Below, piece after piece: positions 1 to 6,997 of a DNA stretch of 17,829 bases (its first letter is position 1; each line of letters starts with the position of its first letter). Both the position numbers and the translations under genes were made by a program. The stretch comes from Eubacterium sp. CAG:248 (lineage in GTDB: Bacteria > Bacillota > Clostridia > Lachnospirales > Lachnospiraceae), in assembly GCA_000436475.1 (NCBI GenBank), contig FR886232.1, positions 25,409 through 43,237 of the forward strand, in the 5' to 3' direction. The notes below the pieces were generated by a model that saw nothing but the letters and a program-made list of their open reading frames with translations, was not told the origin of the DNA and made no database searches.

Positions 1-78
1 GGTCTTCTGGCACGATATTTTACTATTATCGGCATGGTAATCATGTTGTTAGGTGGATTGCTTCTATTTGTTCAGTGA
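1..78 (+). CDS. C-terminal tail of a membrane protein (partial)
   Basis: The first 25 codons of the window read openly in frame 1 and end at a TGA (76-78). The peptide is strongly hydrophobic, with a run like ARYFTIIGMVIMLLGGLLLF, and ends three residues later, so it looks like the last membrane-spanning helix of a protein whose body lies upstream of the window. The family cannot be told from so little. It could be an open frame by chance, but the uninterrupted hydrophobic helix ending in a short polar tail favours a real gene end. Confidence 0.5.
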   Translation, partial: GLLARYFTIIGMVIMLLGGLLLFVQ

Positions 79-186
79 GGGAAAGATTGATAGTGTAGGT
101 GAAAACATAATATTGCAGGATTCATGATGAAGCCATAGTTAATATGCTAACTTACACTTATTAAGATTCACATGTTCTTTGATAAA

Positions 187-663
187 CTATCCAGTAATTG
201 CTTTAATATCTTCTGGCATATCATTTGTGTTAAGCATAACAATCATCTTTTTTCCAGCAAATAACATATAATAGCCATACAGGAAGTAAACTGTTGTGAA
301 CTGTTCCCATTCATATGTGTATACAAGATTATGATCGGGAATATCAGCTAATATAGCAGAGTCCATAAGTGTAATGGTGCATGGTGCATCTTCAGATGAA
401 TCTCTGTGTTTTAAGTGGTAGTTTACGCTGTTCTTAAACTGGAATGCAAATATGTATATAGGATAAAACCAGCATATCGCATATATAATCAGTAAAAATG
501 AATTGTACTTACCAAGTATCAGCATAACAAGTGATATGGCAGCTGGTATCCACGTAAGTATAAGCTCTATGGGATTTCTTAAGAAACGATTCCAGAATAC
601 AATCTTTTTATAGTCGTTTCCGGAAGCTTTAAGTGTGGTATTGTACTTATAAATATTATTCAT
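187..663 (-). CDS. YcxB-like small membrane protein
   Basis: A 158-residue protein starting at ATG 661-663, with an AGGAG element about a dozen bases upstream and a closer AGGA. Two hydrophobic segments (about residues 33-51 and 54-75) form a helical hairpin. They are followed by a soluble C-terminal part containing YTYEWEQFTTVYFLYGYYML, which resembles the YcxB-like domain (a tyrosine/tryptophan-rich strand followed by a line on keeping the protein constant at high or low values of an input is not known). Members of this family are small membrane proteins of unknown function. The gene is alone on the minus strand and divergent from the cyclic-di-GMP gene. I see no strong sigma-A promoter for it. 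Family assignment is by overall pattern rather than by a catalytic motif; no function is proposed. Confidence 0.6.
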   Translation of the reverse strand: MNNIYKYNTTLKASGNDYKKIVFWNRFLRNPIELILTWIPAAISLVMLILGKYNSFLLIIYAICWFYPIYIFAFQFKNSVNYHLKHRDSSEDAPCTITLMDSAILADIPDHNLVYTYEWEQFTTVYFLYGYYMLFAGKKMIVMLNTNDMPEDIKAITG

Positions 664-708
664 ATAATCCTAATGTCTCCTATTTGTGTTATCATATGTA
701 TTTATTAA

Positions 709-738
709 ATGATTAAAACACATGACTCATTTAATCAT
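709..738. repeat. 9-bp inverted repeat in the divergent intergenic region
   Basis: ATGATTAAA (709-717) and its reverse complement TTTAATCAT (730-738) flank a 12-bp spacer. It lies about 46 bp upstream of the start of the YcxB-like gene, in the region where that gene's promoter should be, so it could be an operator. In such AT-rich DNA a 9-bp match can also arise by chance. Confidence 0.35.
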
Positions 739-763
739 ATCATATAAGGATGTATAAAACAAT

Positions 764-800
764 AAATCAAAAATTAAAAAAATAAAATCAAAAATTAAAA
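764..800. repeat. Two 16-bp A-rich direct repeats, 21 bp apart
   Basis: AAATCAAAAATTAAAA occurs at 764-779 and again at 785-800. The 21-bp period equals two helical turns, so the A-tracts are in phase and would be expected to bend the DNA. The repeats lie about 55 bp upstream of the -35 box proposed for the GGDEF-EAL gene, a position compatible with a bent upstream activating region. Confidence 0.55.
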
Positions 801-854
801 TCCAGCTAACGTAAAAATCAACTAAATAATCTCTCTTAAAATGTCAGAAAACAG

Positions 855-883
855 TTCCCAAATAAGTATAAATATTATATAAT
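855..883 (+). promoter_or_regulatory. Likely sigma-A promoter of the GGDEF-EAL/pyrC transcript
   Basis: A perfect TATAAT -10 box (878-883) sits 17 bp after TTCCCA (855-860), which matches 4 of 6 positions of TTGACA. Transcription would begin near 890. That leaves a short leader before the AGGAGG at 904-909 and puts the upstream in-frame TTG at 886 outside the transcript. Confidence 0.45.
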
Positions 884-915
884 TATTGTATGTAAAACAA
901 TCCAGGAGGCATGTT

Positions 916-3069
916 TTGGGTAATTGTAGTGATAAGTATGAAGTGTTGTCTTCGGTGATAGAAAGCCTGGAGTCAAAAGATACATTTCAGAATATAGTTG
1001 AGGTCATATTACAAAAAGCTAATACGTATATTCAGGCAGAGTATATGGCGGTGATACAGGAGAATTCAGATAAGGATATACTTGATTATATTGCAACGGT
1101 GGGGAAAACCTGTGCGCTTATAGAGCGTGTTGAGAATGGAGAATATTCGCTGGAAGAGTTGGAAAAAAGTGCTGGTAAAGGTACATACCCTGATGCAGGG
1201 GGACGTATTATCCCGATTAAGATTAATGGGATTAAGGCTATGTATGTTGTTATAAGTGGCATAAAAGACAAAGCTATGGAAGAAATTGATGGATTTATAC
1301 ATAGTATAGTATCAGTTATACAGAACACAGCACAGATGAGAGTTACGAATAATTCTCTGTTATCTTCATATGAGGTCCTTAAGGATATTCTTAACAATAT
1401 AGGTTCAGGTATTATAGTATGTGACAGAAATTCAGCTGCTATCCTGTTTTCTAACAAGGTTGCAGCTGAGTCAAAAGAGATTCAGAATGCGATTAAAGAG
1501 TGCATTCAGGAGCTTATGTCATCAGAAGAGTACAAGTCTTATCTTGATAGAAAGAAAGCTTATGATGAGGATGATGGTACAGATTATGTTAAGCCATATA
1601 TCCGTCCTATTGAGAAATATAGTGCGGAATCAGGTTTGTGGTTTGAAATAAGATTTACTAATCTTGTGTGGATAGATGGAAGTGAAGTTATAGTATGCAC
1701 TGCATCGGATATAACACAAAAAAAGAAGAGCCAGCAAAAGATAGAGTTTCAGGCTCATAACGATTTTCTTACTGGACTTTATAATCGTATGAAGTGTGAG
1801 TCTGATCTTAAAAAAATCATCAAGCAGTCCATTAAAGATGGTGTGAAGGGCGCACTTATGTTTATAGATCTTGATGATTTCAAGCATATTAATGATGGAC
1901 TTGGACATCAGTACGGGGATGTTCTTCTGCAGCAGATAGCAGCAGGGCTTCAGAGTATAGTTGGACTTCGTGGTAAGTGTTACCGTATGGGAGGAGATGA
2001 GTTCGTTGCCATAGTTATGCCTGATATGTTCAGTGAGCTTGAGCGTATAGCAAACAAGGTAAAGGATATGTTTAATAAGCCATGGTATCTTATGGAAACA
2101 GAATATTTCTGTACTATGAGTATGGGTATTGCAGTATTCCCGGATGACAGCAAAGATGTGCATGAGATTATAAGACTTGCTGATATAGCAATGTATGAGT
2201 CCAAGAAAAATGGAAAGAATGGTTATACATTTTACGACAGCTGTAGTAAGCTGAACACAGCAAGAAGACTTGATATAGAGAATAGCATGAGGCAGGCTGT
2301 AACTTCAGGAATAGAAGAATTTGTGGTATTCTATCAGCCGGTAGTTGATGTAAGAACAGGTGAATGTTCATCATGTGAGGCACTTGTAAGATGGGATAGT
2401 AAGGCATTGGGTTTTATGGGACCTGGTGATTTTATACCACTTGCGGAGTATCTTGGACTTATAACGTCAATAGGTGATTATGTACTTGAAGAAGCCTGCA
2501 GGCAGTGCAGATACTGGAATGAGCATGGCATACCTGATTTCCATATCAATGTTAATCTTTCGGTAGTGCAGCTGCTCCAGAAGGATGTTGCTGAAACTGT
2601 GGCGCGTATATTAAAGAAAACAGGGGTGAATCCAAAGAATATAGTTCTTGAGATAACAGAAAGCTTTGCTATCAATGATATGGACAGGGTTCTTGATATA
2701 ATAAAAGGAATCAAGAAACTAGGACCAAGAATTGCACTTGATGACTTTGGAACTGGTTATTCATCACTGAATTATATAAAACAGCTTCCGCTTGATATTA
2801 TAAAGGTGGATAAGACATTTATAGATGATATAGTGGAGGACGAATATGCGCAGGCATTTATAAAACTCATAGTCGAACTTTCAGATACGATTGATACAGA
2901 TATTATTGTAGAAGGAGTTGAGAATGAAGCACAGCTTAACATACTAAAGGAACTGGGAGTAGACTATATACAAGGCTTTTATTATGGAAAGCCAGTGCCG
3001 GCATATGAATTTGAAAAACTAAACTTTAGGGGGAGAATTGGTTATGAAAATGCTGATAAAGAATGGTAG
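916..3069 (+). CDS. GAF/PAS-GGDEF-EAL cyclic-di-GMP turnover protein
   Basis: A 717-residue, apparently cytosolic protein: no signal peptide or membrane helix. In order it shows a GAF-like segment (about 10-150), a PAS-like segment (about 155-275), a GGDEF domain (about 280-445) and an EAL domain (about 460-707). The diguanylate cyclase signature is intact (MGGDEFVAI, GGDEF at 359-363, with FIDLDDFKHIND and DFLTGLYNR). The phosphodiesterase residues are also present: EALVRW (EAL 488-490), LEITES, DDFGTGYSSL, IKVDKTFID, VEGVEN and QGFYYGKP. The RxxD inhibitory site expected before GGDEF is absent, so product inhibition through it is unlikely. Both activities look possible; net direction cannot be read. 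Start choice: AGGAGG at 904-909 is 6 bases before TTG 916. An earlier in-frame TTG at 886 has no ribosome site, and ATG 911 is out of frame. The 3' end overlaps pyrC by 26 bp, implying co-transcription. Confidence 0.9.
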   Translation: MGNCSDKYEVLSSVIESLESKDTFQNIVEVILQKANTYIQAEYMAVIQENSDKDILDYIATVGKTCALIERVENGEYSLEELEKSAGKGTYPDAGGRIIPIKINGIKAMYVVISGIKDKAMEEIDGFIHSIVSVIQNTAQMRVTNNSLLSSYEVLKDILNNIGSGIIVCDRNSAAILFSNKVAAESKEIQNAIKECIQELMSSEEYKSYLDRKKAYDEDDGTDYVKPYIRPIEKYSAESGLWFEIRFTNLVWIDGSEVIVCTASDITQKKKSQQKIEFQAHNDFLTGLYNRMKCESDLKKIIKQSIKDGVKGALMFIDLDDFKHINDGLGHQYGDVLLQQIAAGLQSIVGLRGKCYRMGGDEFVAIVMPDMFSELERIANKVKDMFNKPWYLMETEYFCTMSMGIAVFPDDSKDVHEIIRLADIAMYESKKNGKNGYTFYDSCSKLNTARRLDIENSMRQAVTSGIEEFVVFYQPVVDVRTGECSSCEALVRWDSKALGFMGPGDFIPLAEYLGLITSIGDYVLEEACRQCRYWNEHGIPDFHINVNLSVVQLLQKDVAETVARILKKTGVNPKNIVLEITESFAINDMDRVLDIIKGIKKLGPRIALDDFGTGYSSLNYIKQLPLDIIKVDKTFIDDIVEDEYAQAFIKLIVELSDTIDTDIIVEGVENEAQLNILKELGVDYIQGFYYGKPVPAYEFEKLNFRGRIGYENADKEW

Positions 3070-4363
3070 AATTATTGATCCTGCAAGTAATACAGACGAA
3101 GTTAAAGATCTTCTTGTAACAGATGGTATAATTGAAAAGGTTGCTAAAGATATTGATGATGCATCAGATAGCATAATAGATGCTAAAGGCTGTTTTGTAA
3201 TGCCAGGTCTTATAGACATTCATGTACATTTCAGGGAACCAGGCTTTGAACATAAGGAAACTATAAGAACAGGTGCAAGAGCAGCAGCAAGAGGCGGTTT
3301 TACAACTGTATGCCCTATGCCAAACACTAAGCCGGTTATAGATAGTGTAGAGATGGTAGAGTATATCAGGAATAAGGCAGAAGAGGTTACTGATATCAAT
3401 ATCCTTCCTATAGCATCCATAACAGCAGGTCAGGATGGAGAGTATCTGACAGATTTTGAGAATCTTAAAGAGGCAGGTGCGGTAGCTGTAAGTGAGGATG
3501 GAAGATCGGTTATGAATGCAAGAGTAGCAAGACAGGCTATGAGACTTGCAGCAGAAGTTGATATTCCAGTGTTTGCACATTGTGAGGATAAGAATCTTGC
3601 AGCACGTGGTGTCATGAATGCTGGTAATCATGCAAGAGAATTAGGTTTCTATGGAATCATGAATGCAGTTGAGGATATAATTGTTGCAAGAGATATACTT
3701 CTTGCAAAAAACACAGGTGCCAAGCTTCACCTATGCCATTGTTCTACAGAGGATAGTGTCCGCATGATAGCTGATGCCAAAAAGGAAGGCATGGATATAA
3801 CAGCTGAGGTTACGCCACACCATTTTACACTTACAGAAGATGCTATAACAGAGGATGATGCTAACTATAAGATGAATCCGCCACTTCGTACAAGAAAAGA
3901 TGTTGATAAGCTTATAGAAGGACTTAAGAGCGGAGTTATAGATTGCATAGCAACAGATCATGCACCCCATCATAAGACAGAGAAGGAGAGAGGCTTTGTA
4001 GATGCACCTTTTGGCATAACAGGACTTGAAACATCGGTAGCACTTACTATAACAGAACTTGTGAAGAAGGGCGTGCTTACGCCGCTTCAGATGGCAGAGA
4101 GGATGAGTTACACGCCGGCTAAGATTATAGGAATAGACAAAGGCACACTTCTCCCAGGAAAAGCTGCAGATATTACCATAATAGACCCGGATAAGGAGTA
4201 TGTTATAGACAGCAATACATTTGCATCTAAAGGACATAATACCCCTTTTGATGGAAAGAAGGTATCAGGGCAGGTAAGATATACTATAGTTTCAGGAAAG
4301 ATTGTATATTCTAATAACAATGGAACAGAAGTTATTATTGATAAAGATGTTCCAAAGTTGTAG
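3044..4363 (+). CDS. pyrC: Dihydroorotase
   Basis: A 439-residue cytosolic zinc amidohydrolase that interconverts N-carbamoyl-aspartate and dihydroorotate, the third step of pyrimidine synthesis. The metal ligands and catalytic residues of long (class I) bacterial dihydroorotases are all visible: HVHFREPG (H60, H62), the aspartate of SEDGRS (D152), AHCED (H179), HCSTED (H232) and CIATDHAPH (D305); MNPPLRTR and TPHHF also match. Start: the ribosome site AGGGGGAG (3028-3035) lies 8 bases before ATG 3044; an in-frame TTG at 3038 is too close to it. The gene begins inside the last codons of the GGDEF-EAL gene, so translation is probably coupled. It shares its family with the second dihydroorotase at 5612-6913; on length and motifs either could be the main enzyme. 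Confidence 0.93.
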   Translation: MKMLIKNGRIIDPASNTDEVKDLLVTDGIIEKVAKDIDDASDSIIDAKGCFVMPGLIDIHVHFREPGFEHKETIRTGARAAARGGFTTVCPMPNTKPVIDSVEMVEYIRNKAEEVTDINILPIASITAGQDGEYLTDFENLKEAGAVAVSEDGRSVMNARVARQAMRLAAEVDIPVFAHCEDKNLAARGVMNAGNHARELGFYGIMNAVEDIIVARDILLAKNTGAKLHLCHCSTEDSVRMIADAKKEGMDITAEVTPHHFTLTEDAITEDDANYKMNPPLRTRKDVDKLIEGLKSGVIDCIATDHAPHHKTEKERGFVDAPFGITGLETSVALTITELVKKGVLTPLQMAERMSYTPAKIIGIDKGTLLPGKAADITIIDPDKEYVIDSNTFASKGHNTPFDGKKVSGQVRYTIVSGKIVYSNNNGTEVIIDKDVPKL

Positions 4364-4432
4364 AATAATGTGAGCGTACAGCTAAGAAGTATTTTAAAAA
4401 CTAAAAAGAAATAAAAAGGAGATTGTTATCAC

Positions 4433-5356
4433 ATGATAAACAAGTTAGTAGATAAGATTGTAAAAACTAATGCACCAGTAGTTGTTGGACTTGATCCTAT
4501 GATGAAGTTTATTCCTGAGCATGTTCAGGCAGCAGCATTTGAGCAGTATGGAGAAACTTTAGAGGGAGCAGCAGAGGCTATATGGCAGTTTAATAAGTCT
4601 ATCATTGATAATATATATGATATAGTTCCAGCAGTTAAGCCACAGATTGCCATGTATGAACAGTTTGGCATAGAAGGTCTTAAGGTGTTTAAGAAGACAG
4701 TTGATTATTGCCACGAAAAGGATATGGTTGTAATAGGTGATGTTAAGAGAGGCGATATTGGCTCAACCTCAGAAGCATATGCTGTAGCACACCTTGGAAA
4801 GGTTAAGGTAGGCTCTAAGCTTTTAACTCCTTTCGATGAAGATTTTGCAACAGTTAATCCATATCTTGGTTCAGATGGTATTAATCCATTCATAAAGATA
4901 TGTCAGGAAGAGAATAAGGGTATATTTATACTTGTTAAGACTTCTAACCCATCAAGTGGAGAGTTTCAGGATCAGCTTATTGACGGCAAGCCACTTTATG
5001 AGCATGTTGGTGCAAAGGTTGATGAATGGGGAAGCCAGTGCATGGGTGACACATACAGCAACGTAGGAGCAGTTGTAGGTGCTACATATCCAGAGATGGG
5101 CAAGACATTAAGGAAGGTTATGCCTAAGGCATATATCCTTGTTCCGGGATATGGTGCACAGGGAGGAAAGGCTGAAGATCTTGCAGCATTCTTTAATCCA
5201 GATGGACTTGGTGCTATCGTAAACAGTTCAAGAGGTATTATAGCAGCTTATAAGAAGGACGAATATGCAAAGTTTGGTGATAAGAACTTTGGTGAAGCCT
5301 CAAGACAGGCAGCACTTGATATGATTGCGGATATTAATGGAGCACTTGGAAAGTAA
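4433..5356 (+). CDS. pyrF: Orotidine 5'-phosphate decarboxylase (type 2)
   Basis: A 307-residue cytosolic enzyme that decarboxylates OMP to UMP, the last step of the de novo pathway. The catalytic tetrad region is clear: AVKPQIAMYE supplies the upstream lysine (K69) and IGDVKRGDIGSTSEAYA carries the D103-x-K105-xx-D108 motif. The phosphate-binding end is seen in LVPGYGAQGG and VNSSRGI. Length and the GDVKRGDIGST version of the motif place it in the longer subfamily 2, rather than the shorter type of about 240 residues. AAAAGGAG (from about 4416) precedes ATG 4433. The 69-bp gap after pyrC shows no terminator, so it is read as the end of the GGDEF-EAL/pyrC/pyrF transcript, closed by the hairpin at 5429-5472. 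Confidence 0.95.
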   Translation: MINKLVDKIVKTNAPVVVGLDPMMKFIPEHVQAAAFEQYGETLEGAAEAIWQFNKSIIDNIYDIVPAVKPQIAMYEQFGIEGLKVFKKTVDYCHEKDMVVIGDVKRGDIGSTSEAYAVAHLGKVKVGSKLLTPFDEDFATVNPYLGSDGINPFIKICQEENKGIFILVKTSNPSSGEFQDQLIDGKPLYEHVGAKVDEWGSQCMGDTYSNVGAVVGATYPEMGKTLRKVMPKAYILVPGYGAQGGKAEDLAAFFNPDGLGAIVNSSRGIIAAYKKDEYAKFGDKNFGEASRQAALDMIADINGALGK

Positions 5357-5428
5357 TATTAAAAACGATAGTTTCGCTGTGAGCATATTATACATGCTGA
5401 TGGTTCAGAGTTATATTTAACGCAGAAG

Positions 5429-5472
5429 AAAGCGGCAGTATCAGTTGTAATTGCTGGTAAAGCCGCTTTTTT
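5429..5472 (+). terminator. Rho-independent terminator after pyrF
   Basis: AAAGCGGC (5429-5436) pairs with GCCGCTTT (5462-5469), followed by a run of six T (5467-5472). The loop is long (25 bases). The hairpin splits the pyrimidine cluster into two transcripts, pyrC-pyrF and the second dihydroorotase-pyrK-pyrD, unless readthrough is allowed. Confidence 0.7.
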
Positions 5473-5611
5473 GGAAGTGTTTAAAGATGATAAAGAAATA
5501 AAAGATATGCTGATATCAATATATTCAGGAACGAGAAGAGAGTATATAAGTGATTAAAGCTCATAGATACATTACGTTAATATATCTATAAGCGGAAAGG
5601 AAGTTCAAACA

Positions 5612-6913
5612 ATGATACTAATAAAAAATGGCTACGTAATAGATCCGGAAAGTGGATTCGAGGACTATGCAGATATCATTATAGAAGCTGGAATAATAAA
5701 GAAAATAGGCTGTGTTGATGAAGAATCAGAAGCACTTGATGGGGAAAATGCCTTTGATAATTATGAGCAGGTTATTGATGCAAAGGGTATGATAGTTGCT
5801 CCGGGACTGATTGATACACACGTACATTTCAGGGATCCAGGCTTTACATATAAAGAGGATATTGAAACAGGAGCTAAGGCAGCGGCAGCAGGTGGTTTTA
5901 CAACGGTTATGTGTATGGCTAATACGAAGCCTGTGATAGACAATGTTGAAACACTTAAGTATGTTCTGGATAAGGGAAAAACTACACCTATAAATGTATA
6001 TTCAGCAGCAGCGGTATCAAAAGGCTTTAAGGGCGAAGAGCTCACAGACTTTAAGAGTCTTAAAGAGGCAGGAGCATATGTATTCACAGATGATGGAATA
6101 CCACTTAAGGATGAGCTGTTAGTAAAGAAAGCCATGGAAGAGGCAAAGAAGCTTGATATGCCACTCAGCTTTCATGAGGAGAATCCAGCATTTATAGAAC
6201 AACAGGGAATCAACAAGGGAGTGGTATCTGACAAGTTAGGCTTAGGAGGTGCACCGGCACTTTCAGAATATATTATGGTTGCCAGAGATTGCATGCTTGC
6301 ACTTGAAACAGGTGCTACCATATGTATACAGCATATAAGCTCAGAAGTATCAGTTGAACTTGTGCGTACAGCTAAGAGGTTAGGTGCAGATGTACATGCA
6401 GAGGCTACACCTCAGCATTTTTCATTAACAGAGGATGTAGTGCTTGAAAAGGGAACACTTGCAAGGGTGAATCCACCTATAAGGACAGAAAAGGACAGAC
6501 AGGCTATAATAGCTGCGTTAGCAGATGGAACGATAGACATAATAGCAACAGACCATGCACCACACAGCCGTGAGGAAAAGGATAAGGAGTTTAAGGCAGC
6601 ACCTAGTGGAATGATAGGTCTTGAGACATCCCTGGCACTAGGTGTAACTAAGCTTGTAAAGACAGGAAGGCTCACAATGAAGGAGCTTCTTTCCAAAATG
6701 ACAATCAACCCTGCAAAGCTTTATAAGATGGATAAAGGATATATCAAGGAAGGCACAGCAGCAGATATAGTTATCTATGCACCTGATGAAAAGTGGATTG
6801 TAGGAGAAAGCTTTGCATCTAAAGCCTCCAATACACCTTTTATAGGTCAGGAGCTTTATGGTAAAATAAAGTACACAATATGTAATGGAAATGTGGTATA
6901 TTGCGATTGCTGA
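5612..6913 (+). CDS. Second dihydroorotase (class I, cyclic amidohydrolase)
   Basis: A 433-residue paralogue of the pyrC product above. It also keeps every catalytic residue: HVHFRDPG (H70, H72), VFTDDGIP (D161), SFHEEN (H188), CIQHISSE (H241) and IATDHAPH (D314), with VNPPIRTEK. Compared with the first copy it has about ten extra residues near position 40 (an acidic stretch) and TPQHF in place of TPHHF. AAAGGAAG lies upstream of ATG 5612. A possible weak promoter (TTAAAG 5554-5559, TAATAT 5578-5583, spacer 18) lies in front of it. Its place directly before pyrK and pyrD argues for a real role in pyrimidine synthesis. Related hydantoinases and allantoinases are the alternative, but the HFRDPG and DDG motifs are those of dihydroorotases. 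The symbol is left blank because two pyrC-type genes compete for the name. Confidence 0.88.
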   Translation: MILIKNGYVIDPESGFEDYADIIIEAGIIKKIGCVDEESEALDGENAFDNYEQVIDAKGMIVAPGLIDTHVHFRDPGFTYKEDIETGAKAAAAGGFTTVMCMANTKPVIDNVETLKYVLDKGKTTPINVYSAAAVSKGFKGEELTDFKSLKEAGAYVFTDDGIPLKDELLVKKAMEEAKKLDMPLSFHEENPAFIEQQGINKGVVSDKLGLGGAPALSEYIMVARDCMLALETGATICIQHISSEVSVELVRTAKRLGADVHAEATPQHFSLTEDVVLEKGTLARVNPPIRTEKDRQAIIAALADGTIDIIATDHAPHSREEKDKEFKAAPSGMIGLETSLALGVTKLVKTGRLTMKELLSKMTINPAKLYKMDKGYIKEGTAADIVIYAPDEKWIVGESFASKASNTPFIGQELYGKIKYTICNGNVVYCDC

Positions 6914-6938
6914 TAAAAGCATGGATATTGATAAGTGC

Positions 6939-6983
6939 CTGCGCGCACCCGGCACACAACCAATATACGAAAAGCGTGCGCAG
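6939..6983 (+). other. GC-rich stem-loop in front of pyrK
   Basis: CTGCGCGC (6939-6946) can pair with GTGCGCAG (6976-6983) over 8 bp with one G-U pair, closing a 29-base loop. A competing small hairpin pairs GTGCC (6935-6939) with GGCAC (6951-6955). The 3' arm ends 5 bases before the GAGG ribosome site of pyrK. No T-run follows, so it is not a standard terminator. Such GC content stands out in this AT-rich DNA and suggests mRNA processing or translational control. Confidence 0.45.
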
Positions 6984-6997
6984 AAATGAGGATTAAT

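Noticed and set aside
886..915. TTG 886 as the start of the GGDEF-EAL gene
   Set aside because: It has no ribosome site and lies at or before the likely transcription start; AGGAGG at 904-909 fits TTG 916.
911..958. Short 15-codon frame from ATG 911 as a leader peptide gene
   Set aside because: Only one base separates the ribosome site from this ATG, too close for efficient use, and the peptide has no recognisable features. It is kept only as a remark on start control.
1630..2163. Minus-strand open frames inside the GGDEF-EAL, pyr and other genes
   Set aside because: They are antisense to genes with intact motifs, have low-complexity or cysteine-rich translations, lack ribosome sites and resemble no family.
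4364..5611. PyrR-type attenuator controlling the pyr genes
   Set aside because: I found no PyrR-binding loop motif in the gaps of the pyr cluster, and the only clear hairpin (5429-5472) has no competing antiterminator that I can see.
6935..6997. GTG 6935 or ATG 6986 as the start of pyrK
   Set aside because: Neither has a ribosome site, and the extra residues come from the hairpin region; GAGG before ATG 6998 gives the usual PyrK N-terminus.
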